Shown here piece after piece: positions 45,231-56,204 of a stretch of 64,000 nucleotides of DNA (within the stretch, counting starts at the first letter, position 1; every line of letters begins with the position of its first letter). The position numbers and the translations under genes are program-made. The stretch comes from Chelydra serpentina (taxonomy: Eukaryota > Chordata > Testudines > Chelydridae): positions 35,405,001 through 35,469,000 of the forward strand of contig JBAIAC010000004.1 of assembly GCA_037349315.1 (NCBI GenBank), read 5' to 3'. The notes under the pieces are model-generated. The model was not told where the DNA came from and made no database searches. It saw only the letters and a list, made by a program, of their open reading frames with translations.

Positions 45231-45794
45231 TTCAACAAAGGGTGTACAAGCAGAAAATAGCTGTATTATATTAAAGGCGATCCCCATTGTAGGCCATGGG
45301 AATGCAGGTGCCTAAGGAAATGGCAGCAATAGCAGCTATCTCAGCTGGAATGGTCAGCCAAGAGATCATTACATGCACTTTTGCCTGGAATTACCCAATA
45401 AAAGCACATTTTAAAGTATGTCCACTGTGTGTGAAAATAAAGTGCATCTTAGCCTATTGCCACCATGTATGCCAGCTCCACTCTAGTAGTGAGAAGTTGT
45501 GCCCATTCTACAAGAGTGAGTAGCAGCACATTTCATGGGACCGTAAATGAAGACCCCGATCAGAGTTATTGTGTGCACATCCTTGTCCTCCCTTCTCACC
45601 ACATAGGGACCATGGGGCTGCAGAATGTGCAAAGGGAAACAAGATGACTAGGAGCTGGGATTTAAATCATGAAAGTTACCTGGAAACCTAGTTTGTGTGG
45701 GCAGCAAAGCTTCCACCATTGCCCCTTGTCAGTCACTCGAAGGGGGAGTTTCATTTCTGGAAGATCCAATTCTACCTGTAAAAAGCCAGCTGAT
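45231..45794. other. Gene-free stretch
   Basis: Nothing recognised. Confidence 0.5.
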
Positions 45795-46330
45795 TGATAA
45801 GCCATCAGAGGAGTGAAGTTCCAGAAAAAGCCTTCCAAGGCTGAAGTAGAGGCAAAAACACTCACTTGTTTTAAGACTGAACTTGATACGTTTATGGAGG
45901 GGATGGTATAATGAGGCTGCCTACAATGGCACATGGCCTCTCTGTGACTACTATTAGCAAATATCACCTATGGACAGAGTTTGGAGGCTAGATGAGGAGG
46001 GCTCTGAGTCACTACAGCGAATTCTTTCCCAGGTATCAGGCTGTTGGATCTTGTGCCTCTGGGTCAGACTGGCAGAGACCTTGGGGGTGGGGAGGAGGCT
46101 TGGCGTTCCTCTGCAGCATGGGGTAGGGGTCGCTTTCTGGTTTCAAAGAGAGTAAATGGTGGATTCTCTGTAACTTGAAGTTTTTAAATCAAGATTTTGA
46201 GGACTTCAGTAACTCAGTCAAAGATTATGGGCCTACTACAGAAGTGGATGGGTGGGTGGGTGAAGTTCTGTGGCCTGCAATGTGCAGGATGAGATTATCG
46301 TGTTTGTCCTTTCTGGCCTTAAAGACATGA
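45795..46330 (+). mobile_element. CR1-family LINE, 3' end
   Basis: It begins in the last codons of ORF2 (AGAGGAGTGAAGTTCCAG) and continues TTTATGGAGGGGATGGTATA, CAGACTGGCAGAGACCTTGG, AACTTGAAGTTTTTAAATCA and GAGGACTTCAGTAACTCAG, ending GTCCTTTCTGGCCTTAAAGA. It is collinear with 51760-51810 plus 52459-53130 of the long CR1 copy, and so shows the uninterrupted arrangement of that family. Confidence 0.88.
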
Positions 46331-46995
46331 ACTGGGAACAGGCTATAGAGCTAATAAGAAACCCCAGAAGTTTAAACAAAGTCACCACATACATTATTTG
46401 AAAATACAATTGTGTTACCAAAAGTGGCCAGTTTCCAAAATGATCGTTGTATCCCTTCCCCCAACCTTTGTCCGTCTCTCAGGCCCCAATCTTACAGTGT
46501 ATTGCACATGGGCAGGCCCCGGACCCTAGGGGAAGCCCCAGTGAGTTCGGAGGACACCAGGGCCATCCAGGTGCATAGCACTACAGGATCAGGCCGGGAA
46601 CTTTATAATCTTTGGAGCAGGGCTCTGCTTGCTTTTATTTTTGAAGAGCACCTAGCACATTCTGGGCACTATCAGAAATAAATCACTTGATAGTATTAAT
46701 ACTGAAGGTGACAGATACTGTCTGCTCTCTCCATGGGCCCTGACCAGGTGAGTTTACAATGTAAGAGTCAAGAAAGTTAAATAGAAGCAGAGTGACATAT
46801 AAGCAATAGTCAGAAGCTCAGAACTACTAATTTACATTAGCTCTCAATTTGCCTCTAACATAACAATCTGCCCCACTCTCAGTCCCTGATGTCACAGCAC
46901 AGGGGGCAGGATCCTCCTCAGCTGAGTGATATGTGAAAAGATATTGAATGGGCTGCATACATTTCCCAAATGACAGCTCTGAAACTCCAGTTTGC
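46331..46995. other. Gene-free stretch with a short SINE tail
   Basis: At 46600-46690 ATCTTTGGAGCAGGGCTCTG, AGAGCACCTAGCACATTCTG and an AAATAAAT end resemble a MIR-like tail. The rest is unassigned. Confidence 0.45.
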
Positions 46996-47159
46996 TATCT
47001 CGCTGTAAAATCTTAGTGGAGACAAGGCACTGTAGTTTTCATTTCGATATAGCTAGCCAAGGTAAACCTCAGGTCGGAAGTAGAGGGTTGACCTCACCTA
47101 GCTATGATGAGGTAAAAATTACCCGCACCTTGTCTCCACTAGGGAGTTACAGTGAGATA
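46996..47159. mobile_element. Hairpin MITE, 164 bp
   Basis: The left arm TATCTCGCTGTAAAATCTTA, then GTGGAGACAAGGCACTG, pairs with the right arm GCACCTTGTCTCCACTAGGG, then AGTTACAGTGAGATA. The pairing extends over most of the 164 bp, so the whole element can fold into one hairpin. There is no coding content. The TATCTC start could overlap a TA target. Confidence 0.75.
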
Positions 47160-48114
47160 AGTACCTTTAAAACACACACCTTTATTGACAGCGAAGACAT
47201 AGCCAAGGAAATTAATTGGGCAAGCTGAGCGGCTCAGGCCTTAGTCAGAGCCACAGACAGGACTCGGCTCTTAGAACGGAGTTTGCAGAGCAACAGAAGT
47301 AGTCATTTATGTTGAAAACTTTTCTTTTGGAGCAGGGCACTGCCATTTTCTCCACATTTGTACAATAGCTAGCACAATGGGGCCCGACCTGGTTGGCCTC
47401 TGTGTGCTACCATAAACATCAATGTTAAGATAAGTCCCGTTACATGGATTTTTATATGGTCAAGCATTTCTTTCCACTTTCGTGCAGTTGCTTTCTGACA
47501 GGAATAATAAGGTGTACAAACTATAGTACAGTAAGATAGTCAGATACTCTTTTATGAACAGTTATCCCGGTGAAATATTTTTAAATGAAAAACAGCAGCG
47601 TACTATTAGCCTATTACTCAGTGTGCATTACAATTTGCTTTTTAAAGGGCACATTCGCATTGATTGGAGTTAATGATTAAATCTTCTGCTTTAATTACAT
47701 GTGTCAGAAGTAATTTATCAACACCGAAGTAATTAATCTACACTTTAATAAGCAATACAACATTATCTGAAGAACAATTTTTAATCCCCTTTTCTGGCCT
47801 TCAGACATCCCAAGGATATTTTAAATGTGATTAAATGAGAATCATATTTTCGTACACTATTTACTATTAGTTGGTTTTAGGTTTATCTTATTAAGGGGGT
47901 CTGATAGGGAAACCAGAAATATTGATGAAACTCAGTCACTTTTGGTTCTTCAAACCCCAAAAGCTTTGAATGAGTTTTAAATCTTGGGATGCCTGGCTAT
48001 TCACTGAATAGTCATCAAAGCGGGATTCACATACCCTAGAACAAACAAGGCTACATTACTGTTCTTATCACTTGATTAAGAAAGACAATTTAAAGGGCAC
48101 AAACCTGTTTATTT
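47160..48114. other. Gene-free stretch with a SINE tail
   Basis: At 47320-47420 TTTTGGAGCAGGGCACTGCC, TGTACAATAGCTAGCACAAT and GGGGCCCGACCTGGTTGGCC match a MIR-like tail. The remainder is AT-rich and unassigned. Confidence 0.5.
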
Positions 48115-48394
48115 CAGGGGATAGGAAAAGACCGGCTAGTGAAGGAGAAACAGGTTTGCTGAGTTGGAAAATGAAGCAGGGTATAGCAGGCTGTCAGTGA
48201 AGGAGGGAGCGCAAGGAAGAAAAGATTGGTTAGTCCTGTAAGAAAAGGGGAAGAGCCAATGGAGATACTCAGATTTCAGAGCCCCAGGAGGACATAGGAT
48301 GACTTGCAGAAGATTGCAAGGGAGAATAAAAAACAAGAGGACTTGCAGCCAGAAAGAACAGGAGGAAGGCCGGAGAATCACACCCTCACCAGGA

Positions 48395-48680
48395 AAAGGC
48401 AGGTCTACATGATTGAGGACTCCCTGCAGGCCTGTCGCCAGAGCTGATCCAGAGAACAGAAGGGTATACAGTCTGCCAGAAGCTAAGATACCAGATGTGG
48501 ATCAGAGACTGAAGAGGCTCCTAATGGGAGCAGGAAAGAATCCACTGATTGTCCCTCATATGGGAAGAAATGACACAGCTAGATTCTCACTGGAACATAT
48601 CAAGGGAGACTATACCAGGCTGGGGAAGATGCTTAAGGAAATGGAGGCTCAGTGGGATTCTGCCTGTCCCTAGAGGAGGA
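48395..48680 (+). pseudogene. CR1 ORF1 remnant with SGNH/esterase-like motifs
   Basis: CR1 ORF1 proteins bind element RNA, and in several CR1 lineages carry an esterase (SGNH) domain. Here the frame at 48413-48673 keeps VARADPENRRVYSLPEAKIP, LKRLLMGAGKNPLIVPHMGR and NDTARFSLEHIKGDYTRLGK; the NDT is the recognisable block III region. Just upstream, in another frame, V-Y-M-I-E-D-S-L stands where a G-D-S nucleophile motif would be expected, so Gly is replaced by Glu. Upstream sequence to 48115 is ORF1-like but broken. The domain call rests on these motifs only. Confidence 0.7.
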
Positions 48681-49089
48681 AAACGAAGGCAAGACAAGAT
48701 TATGATGATCAACAGATGGCTCAGGCTGTGGTGCTATAAGGGGGAGCTTTGGGATGTTCAACCACTGGGAGGCACTCATGGACAGAGGACTGTTCTCATG
48801 GGATGGACTCCATCTGAGTAGGGAGGGAAATAGATGTCTAGAATGGAGGTTGGCACAACTGATTAAAAGAGCTTTAAACTTGGAACTCAGGGGAGATGGT
48901 TGTGAGAGGCTCATGTAATCTCCACACCTGATTTTAACATTGACAGCGAGGAAAATTAAGAAAGAAAGGATACAGCAATGGAGAAAGGAACAGTAGTGGG
49001 TAGGAGAATGAACATTAAGAGAAAGGATAATGCTGATACCAGTCAGATAGGCAATACTGGAAGCAGAATGACTGTATCCAGTCAGGCGA

Positions 49090-49770
49090 GGAATGTGGGC
49101 ATAGCCAAGTGGCAACAGTTAAGATGTCTGTACACCAGTGCAAGGAGTCTGGGTAACAAAATGGAGGAACTAGAACTACTGGTGCAGGAAGTGAAACCAG
49201 CTATTATAGGGTAACAGAAACATGGTGGAATAGTAGTCATGACTGGAGTACAGGTATTGAATGGTATGTGCCGTTGAGGAAAGACAGAAATAAAGGCAAA
49301 GGTGGTGGAGTAGCACTGTATATTAACGATGAGGTAGACTGTAAAGAAATTAGAACAGATGGAATGGATAAGACAGTCTGTTTGGGTTTAAATGACTTTG
49401 GGGAAGAAAGCTACTAGAGATTTCCCTGATATAGTGCTTGGTCTGCTACAGACACCCAGGATCCAATTTGGATATGGATAGAGACCTCTTTAATGTTTTA
49501 AATGAAATAAGTACTATTATAAATTGTGTGATTATGAGAGACTTTAACTTCCCAGATACAGTTTGGAGGACAAGTGCTACTAATAATAATAGGGCCCAGA
49601 TTTTCCTGGGTGTGAGAGCTGACAGATTTCTTCACCAAATAGTTGCTGAAATAACAAGTAGTGATGCCATTTTAGATTTGGTACTGGTGAGTAGTGAGGC
49701 CCTCATAGAAGAGCTGGTTGTAGGGGAGAACCTTGGTTCAAGTGATCATGAGTCAATTCAGTTTTAATGA
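49090..49770 (+). pseudogene. CR1 ORF2 endonuclease fragments
   Basis: The frame to 49214 carries WQQLRCLYTSARSLGNKMEE and LELLVQEVKPAIIG, the start of the CR1 endonuclease; the expected ITETWW block follows in another frame. The frame at 49438-49767 carries IMRDFNFPD, where the usual Gly of the GDFN motif is Arg, then ENLGSSDHESIQF with the S-D-H motif. At least two frame changes lie between 49214 and 49438. Confidence 0.88.
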
Positions 49771-50000
49771 AATGGAAGGATAAACAAAAATAGATCTGCA
49801 ACAAGGTCCTTAATATCAAAAGAGCCAACATTAAAAAAATTAAGGGAATTAGTTCAGGAAATGGACTGGACTGGAGAATTAAAAAATCTGAATGTGGAGG
49901 AGGCTTGGGATTAATTTAAGTCAAAGTTGCAGAAGCTATCTGAAGTCTGCACCCCAAGCAAGGGTAAAAATTCACAGGGAAGGGTTACAGATCAGGCTGA

Positions 50001-51199
50001 ATGAGCAAGCATCTCAAACAGGTGATTAAGAGAAAGCAGAAAGCCTTTAAGGAATGGAAGGTGGGAGGGATCAGCAAAGAAAGCTACTTCTTGGAGGTTA
50101 GAAAGTGTAGCAATAAAGTGAGAACTGCCAAAAGCCAAGCAGAATTGGACCTTGCAAAAGGAATTAAAACAATACTAAAAGATTCTATAGCCATATAAAT
50201 AAGAAGAAAACAAGGAAAGAAGAAATGGGGTCACTAAGCACTGAGGATGGGGTGGAGATGAAAGATTATCTAGGCATGGACCAACACCAAAACAAATACT
50301 TTGCCTCAGTTTTTAGTGAGGTTAATGAATATCTTAGGAGTCCAGGGTGGCTAATGGCAATGAGGATATGGAGGTAGAAATTACCACATCCGAGGTGGAA
50401 GTCAAACAGCTTAATGGGACTAAATAGGGGGTCCGGATAATCTACATCCTAGAATATTAAAGGAACTGCCACATGAAATTGCAAGTCCAATAGCAAGGAT
50501 TTTTAATGAATCTATAAACTTGGAGGTCATACCCTATAACTGGAGAATTGCTAATACAGTCCCTATTTTTAAGAAAGGGGTGAAAAGTGATCCAGGAAAC
50601 TACAGGCCTGTTAGTTTGACCTCAACTGTATGCAAGGTCTTGGAACAAATTTTGAAAGAGAAAGTAGTTAAGGACACAGAGGTGAATGGTAATTGGGATG
50701 AAATACAACATGGTTTTACAAAAGGTAGATCATGCCAGACCAACCTGATTTCCTTCTTTGAGAAGACAACCGATTTTTTAGACAAAGGAAATGCAGTAGA
50801 TCTAATCTACCTGGATTTCAGTAAGGCATTTCATACAGTTCCACATGGGAAATGATTAGTTAAATTGGAGAAGATGGGGATTAATATGAGAATTGAAAGG
50901 TTGATAAGGAAATGGTTAAAAGGGAGACTAGACTACAATGGGACACACTGTCAGGCTGAATGGAGGTTACTAGTGCTGTTCCTTGGAGATTGGTCTTGGG
51001 ACCAGTCTTATTTAACATTTTTATTACTGACGTTGGTATAAAAAGTGAAAGTTTGCCTATAAAATTTGCAGCTGGCACAAAGTTGAGAGGTATTGCCAAT
51101 ACAGTAGAGGAGGACCGGAATATCATGCAAAAAGATCTGGATGACCTTGTAAACTGGAGTAATGGAAATTGGATTAAATTTAATACTGCAAAGTGCTAG
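50001..51199 (+). pseudogene. CR1 ORF2 linker and reverse transcriptase, catalytically dead
   Basis: Fragments follow CR1 order: the linker VIKRKQKAFKEWKVGGISKE, fingers NWRIANTVPIFKKGVKSDPG and NYRPVSLTSTVCKVLEQIL, and palm EIQHGFTKGRSCQTNLISFF with YLDFSKAFHTVPHGK. The first palm Asp is His (AFHTV for AFDTV). The catalytic FADDT is FAAGT in the frame 50960-51199, so both of its Asp residues are gone. No reverse transcriptase activity is possible from this copy. Confidence 0.9.
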
Positions 51200-51257
51200 G
51201 CCATGCATGTAGGGACTAACAACAAGAATTTTTGCTATAAACTGGGGATTTATCTGT

Positions 51258-51810
51258 TTGGAAGCAACAGAGGACAAGAAAGACTTGAGTGTATTGGCTG
51301 ATCACAGGATGACTATGAGCCATCAATGTGATGTGGTCATGAAAAAGGCTAATGCTGTCCTAGGATGCATCAGGAAAGGTATTTCCAATAGAGACAGGAA
51401 AGTATTAATACCAGTGTACAAGGCATTGGTGAGACATCTGGAATACTGTGTGCAATTCTGGTCTCCCGTGTTTAAGAAAGATGAATTCAAACTGGAACAG
51501 GTGTAGAGAACGACTACTAGGGTGATCTGAAGAATGGAAAATCTACCTTATGAGAGAAGACTCAGAGAGCTTGATTTGTTAACCTAACCAAAAGAAGGCT
51601 GAGGGTAGATATGATTGCTCTCTATAAATACTTGAGAGGGATAAATACCAGGGAGGGAGAAGAGTTATTTAAGTTAAGCGCCAATGTGGACACAAGAACA
51701 AATGGATATAAACTGTCCATCAACAAGTTTAGGCTCAAAATTCGGCAATGGTTTCTAACCATCAGAGGAGTGAAGTTCTGGAACAGCCTTCCGAGGGGAA
51801 CAGTGGGGGC
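51258..51810 (+). pseudogene. CR1 ORF2 thumb and C-terminal fragments
   Basis: The frame 51258-51506 holds EDKKDLSVLADHRMTMSHQC, CIRKGISNRDRKVLIPVYKA and [20 protein letters not shown]. The frame from 51611 holds MIALYKYLRGINTREGEELF and FLTIRGVKFWNSLPRG, then is cut by the LTR-like insertion at 51811. Confidence 0.88.
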
Positions 51811-52453
51811 TGTGATACAGCATGGCCAGAAGGCAGCAGGAGAGTGATCTAGGATGAGGAGAAGCCTTATTCCCTGTAGATTAATTAAAAGCACCTGAAA
51901 CCAATTAGAGCACCTGAGCCAGTCACCTGATAAAATCCCCCTGCTTCAATCAGCCAGAGGAGGAGTTGGAGCAGAGTGAGGAGGAGTTGGAGCAGTTTGG
52001 AGGCGCTAAAGGAGAGTGATTTGGTGGTGGAGCAGAGAGCAGTTTGGGGGAGTGAAGCAGAGTGGATTGGTGGTGGAACAAAGAGCAGTTTGGAGGAAAG
52101 CAGAGGAGAGTTTTGAGAGTTTGCTGCGGTGGGCTAAGAAGACCAAGATCCTAGGTAAAGGGATACCTGGCTTGTGCAGAGGGAAGGCAGGAAGCCCCAC
52201 AAGCTGAAGGTCAGGAGAGGGAAGTAGCCCAGGGGAAAGAATCACTGGTACAAGTGGTTCACCTGCTATCATAGGGCCCCTGGGCTGGGACCCAGAGTAG
52301 AGGGCGGGCCTGGGTCCCTCCCTCTCCACTCCCCTTCCCTGGGATACTAGTAGGATAGCTGTTACCCCAGTTCAGGGGCAAGAAATGGCACCCTGAATCC
52401 CCCCCACAAGAAGAGAAAGTGCAGGACCCATCATAGTGCCGGCAATTTGCCAC
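51811..52453 (+). mobile_element. LTR-like insertion within CR1, 643 bp
   Basis: It starts TGTGATACAGCATGGCCAGA, has a GATAAAATCCCCCTGC box that may act as a TATA element, and ends GGCAATTTGCCAC. The 5-mer GGGGC flanks it at 51806-51810 and 52454-52458, and the CR1 reading resumes immediately after, as seen by comparison with 45830-45890. The TG start, size and 5-bp duplication suit a solo LTR of a retrovirus-like element. The last bases are AC rather than the usual CA, so the end may be off by one. It has no gag, pol or env. Confidence 0.75.
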
Positions 52454-52923
52454 GGGGCACAAAACCTGAGCTTGATAAGTTTATGGAGGGGATGGTATGA
52501 TGGGACTGCTAGTAATGGCAGGTGGTCTCTCAGCGACTGGCAGTAGAAAAATCCCCAATGGCCGGAGATGAGACACTAGATGGGGAGGGCTCTGAGTTAT
52601 TACAGAGAATTCTTTCCTATGTATCTTCCTTGTGGGTCGTGCCCACATACTCAGGATCTAATTGATCACTATATTTGGGGTCAGAAAGGAATTTTCCCCG
52701 AGGTCAGATTGGCAGAGACCCTGGGGAGGTTTCACCTTCCTCTGCAGCACGGGGCATGGGTCATTTGCAGGTTTAAACTAGTGTAAATGGTGAATTGTCT
52801 GCAACTTGAAGTCTTTAAACCATGATTTGAGGACTTCAGTAACTCAGCCAGAGGTTGGGATCTAATACAGAAGTGGGTGAGTGAGGTTCTGTGGCCTGTA
52901 ATGTGCAGGAGGTCAGACTAGAT

Positions 52924-53097
52924 CAGGCCTGCACAACATACTGTGCGGCCCGCCGGGGGGGGGGGGGGGGGAGAGAGCAAAAAAAAATATTGTTTTTTTT
53001 GCTCAACAACTTTGGCAGGCGGGAGAAGTGTTTTGGCCCTTGGCTGTTTTCTTCAGAGTAATATGGCCCTCACCGCTTTACGAGTTGTGCAGGCCTG
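52924..53097. mobile_element. Non-autonomous hAT-like DNA transposon in the CR1 3' end, 174 bp
   Basis: Left terminus CAGGCCTGCACAACATACTG; right terminus CGAGTTGTGCAGGCCTG. The outer 14 bp, CAGGCCTGCACAAC, are perfect inverted repeats. A perfect 8-bp duplication, GACTAGAT, lies at 52916-52923 and 53098-53105 and is confirmed by the CR1 tail on either side. A run of about 17 G at 52955-52971 and an A/T-rich stretch fill the interior. Confidence 0.93.
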
Positions 53098-53154
53098 GAC
53101 TAGATGGTCACGATGGTCCCTTCTGACCTTTAAGTCTGAGTCTATGATAACATT

Positions 53155-55639
53155 AGGGTGAATGAGCCACCTATAAGATTTGCAAAGCAGCCAATAGAAT
53201 TACAAATAAAGTTCAGCACGGTTACAGCTCTGTAACCAATAAGAAATGGAGTCATCATATTGAACTGGGACCATAAATTAGATGTTTCAGTAACATGCAT
53301 ATGGTTTTGAAACCGAATGGCATCATTTTAGGAAACTCAATAGATTTGGTTAATACCTAACTGAAGTGAATAAACAAGAATGCTGTAATGAGGATGATCA
53401 GTGACACTGTTTCCATTTCACAGCTATGCAAATTGCAAATTGTACTTATTAAAACAGCATATCTACATATTTGTTCATATATTGAATTATTCTATTAAAA
53501 TAGTCTCCTGGTTGATTGAAGCAGTATTTTGACCATACACTCATAAAGCGGAGCTGAAACAGCACTTTCTTGTAGTTTTTCCTCCTGATATAAAACACAA
53601 TCTCATTTCTTTTGCAAATGCCACTCATAGAATGGAATTTCCTTCCTTGTAGCTACTTACTAAATTAGACAGCACAAAATATATAATTCACTAATTTTTA
53701 ATCCAGAGGAGAGTGAGGTCAATGGAAGCATTTACTTTGAACAGCAGATTTTCACTACTTGGAATTAAAGCTGGCCAAATATTACGAAAACTGTTTTGTA
53801 AATATTTTGTTAAGTTTAAGCACGCTAAGTTCACTCTATTGTTATTCATGGGGTAGTTCTTTATTATTTGCAAGTATTCAGATGATCACTAATATATTCA
53901 TAAACACTTCTGTGACTTCTGACAGTTTCATGAAGTTTAGCATGGATGATAACCCATACTGGGAAAGCACTGGTGGTTATTCACTACTTGTCATTCATTA
54001 TTCTTCTGTTTAAAGAGTGTCAGTCAGCCTATCAGTGGCAGAGATAATACCAGGTGATTCAAAAGGTTAATCACATACAACAAATAGAAAAGAGTAAAAG
54101 TGAAGTACGTGTAAAAAACACCCACCAGCTGAAATTCATTCACAAATTATTGGTGAAGACTTATGAATAACAAGTAATAACCTGAAAGTAGGGTTAATTT
54201 GTGAACCATTAATAGAAAAATAAAAAGAGCCACAGTTACCATTTTTTAGTGAATTGTTCAACCAGAAATACTTGAAATGTGGACTGCTGTTGTACTAGCA
54301 TTTAAAATATTAAAATACTTCAAAAAAGCTATGATTCTTCCAGCTTTTAAGAGATTAATTGTTCTAATCACTTCAGATGTCCTGTACAGACAGTGGCCTA
54401 CACCCCATCATGCAAGGTTCTCCTCTTCATGAGGCCAACACCTTGACTTTAAAGATAGCCACAATAATTGACTTAATGACAAAGTGCAGAAGAAACTTGA
54501 GAAATCCTTCCAAGTAGATGGGAACAAGTGGTGAATGTAGATAGGAAGGGAATTGCCAACTATATGGAAATCAGACTGGAGACTCAGACTAAAAAAGGCT
54601 TCCTTGTTAGATTCTAAGCTCACGTAGGTTTCTCCTCCTGACAGAGAAGTCCCACAGTCCTCAACCTCAAGGCTGTGGTAATCAAGGTAGGCTTCTCCTC
54701 TGGCAGAGGAGTCTCACAGTCCTCTTTCTCCTGAGGGCTGTGTTAATTTAGTCAATGACAGCCTTGAGATTAGCCTCCTTTAGGTGGCCAGTTTTTTCAT
54801 AGTGCTATTCCTCTATGGGTTGGAAACAAGCATCTTTCCTTCACTAGTATCTCCCATCTACTCTTATGAGGGAAGAGACAGGTTATAAGCCATATTCCTT
54901 CCCAGTACTTATTCTGATTGGCTGGGAAAGAGGGGAGCCTTCACCCATCCTGCACCATAAGGGTCCTGGTCCCAGGCCCTTAAAGAAATAATTGCCTGGA
55001 AACACCCAGACTAATCATCATCATGGAACCACTTTCTCTCTTGCAATTCTTATTTCCACCTAGGCCTTCTTTTGCTCCAACATTCTTCCTCTCTGGCCTC
55101 CCAGACTGCTCCCTCTTCCAGGCAATTATTTTTTAAAGGGCCAGTATAGGGACACCAACTAAAATGCACACATCCAGTTCCTAATCTGGTATTCCATAAC
55201 TCATAGACATACAGATCAGTACGAGCTGCACTATTACTTAGGTTAATGGGTGTGGGGGTCTAAAGCATTCCAGAATATCTAGTTCTCAAGGCCTCTAATA
55301 TTCAGTGAACCAAAAAACATCTAAAATGACAAACCCATTCATGGGTAGTTGCTCAGGAATAATCCATCTGTGTCTAAACAGATTATATTCAGAGTATTTT
55401 ACTTCATTTTGCATGAAAACAGGAATAAAAATATTGTAGAAAACTCAATCTTTCACCCCCATTGTCTACACAGGTATCCCAAGAATGGACTCCTTAAATA
55501 GTATACATTCTTTGGTCTTGACTCTGTTTTCAGGGCTCTCTTCTCTGTAGGCCACATTGTAGGTTAATTCTCCTTAATCCCCTTCTGGAGCACTCCAAAA
55601 TCCCAAATTTGGTGAAGTTCACTTGTACCTTCCCTCCTT
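53155..55639. other. Gene-free stretch with a local tandem duplication
   Basis: No gene recognised. At 54625-54745 a block of about 65 bp (TTTCTCCTCCTGACAGAGAA ... CAAGGCTGTGGTAAT) is repeated in tandem (CTTCTCCTCTGGCAGAGGAG ... GAGGGCTGTGTTAAT). The rest is AT-rich and unassigned. Confidence 0.5.
54625..54745. repeat. Two-copy imperfect tandem duplication
   Basis: Both units share CTTCTCCTC, GACAGAG/GGCAGAGGAG, CACAGTCCTC and GGCTGTG(G/T)TAAT in order, about 63-66 bp apart. Confidence 0.7.
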
Positions 55640-56204
55640 ACTGGCTTTGTGCCACACCTTAGGACCAATGGGCTCTGGGTGCTTTGGAGTCCTTGGGCTG
55701 ATGGCAGGTCTCCCCCCTTAATTTTCCAGGCGCTGGAGTGAGACAAAATTCTTAATGCGTGGCAAGTGGGAGGGGACAACCCATGCCCTCCTACTACTCC
55801 AGGTTCTGGCCCAGGGACCCTGTAGATGACAGCCACATGGTGTGTCTCCTCCAACCTCTCAGTCTACTTCCCCGGGCTACTTCCCCACAGCCCCAGCAGC
55901 TTCTCTGCTCTTATCTCAGGGCATCAGCCTGCCAGTTTTAACAGTCAGCCAGGAACTCACTCTCACTCCCCTGATCCTACCCAGCACTGCTCTGTCCAAG
56001 GTGCTAGCATTCTTCCTCCTGCAAGGCAGTAATTCCCCCCGCCCCGCCCCTTGCTCCAGGAAGCAACTGTTCTTCTTATATGGGCCTGCCTGTCCCTGAT
56101 TGACTGCTCCTCATAGCCCCTATCCTATTGGCTGCTTTCTGCATAGCCTCCCCAGGGCTCCATTAACCCCTTACCAGACAGTGTGTGGCAGATGCCCCAT
56201 CACA
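55640..56204 (-). mobile_element. LTR-like repeat, second copy in reverse
   Basis: Read on the minus strand it starts TGTGATGGGGCATCTGCC, then GTAAGGGGTTAATGGAGCCC, CCCATATAAGAAGAACAG and GCAGTGCTGGGTAGGATCAG, parallel to 33320-33766. The inner boundary near 55640 is uncertain. No coding region of a retrovirus-like element adjoins it. Frames of 60-96 codons within are incidental. Confidence 0.6.

Larger units (their letters stand above)
48115..53152 (+). mobile_element. Near-full-length CR1 LINE with two nested insertions
   Basis: CR1 sequence runs through 48115-51810, 52459-52923 and 53106-53152. It has an ORF1 remnant, ORF2 endonuclease, RT and thumb, and the long 3' end that matches 45795-46330. 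About 4.2 kb of CR1 remain, against the usual heavy 5' truncation of CR1 copies. An LTR-like element (51811-52453) sits in the last codons of ORF2, and a hAT-like element (52924-53097) sits in the 3' end. Numerous stops and lost catalytic residues show that it is inactive and old. Its 5' boundary is not precisely defined. Confidence 0.9.

Noticed and set aside
48115..53152. Functional autonomous CR1
   Set aside because: Many frameshifts, FAAGT in place of FADDT, AFHTV in place of AFDTV, and two nested insertions.
33320..56204. One retrovirus-like provirus flanked by the two LTR-like repeats
   Set aside because: The copies are in opposite orientation, about 22 kb apart, with no gag, pol or env between them.
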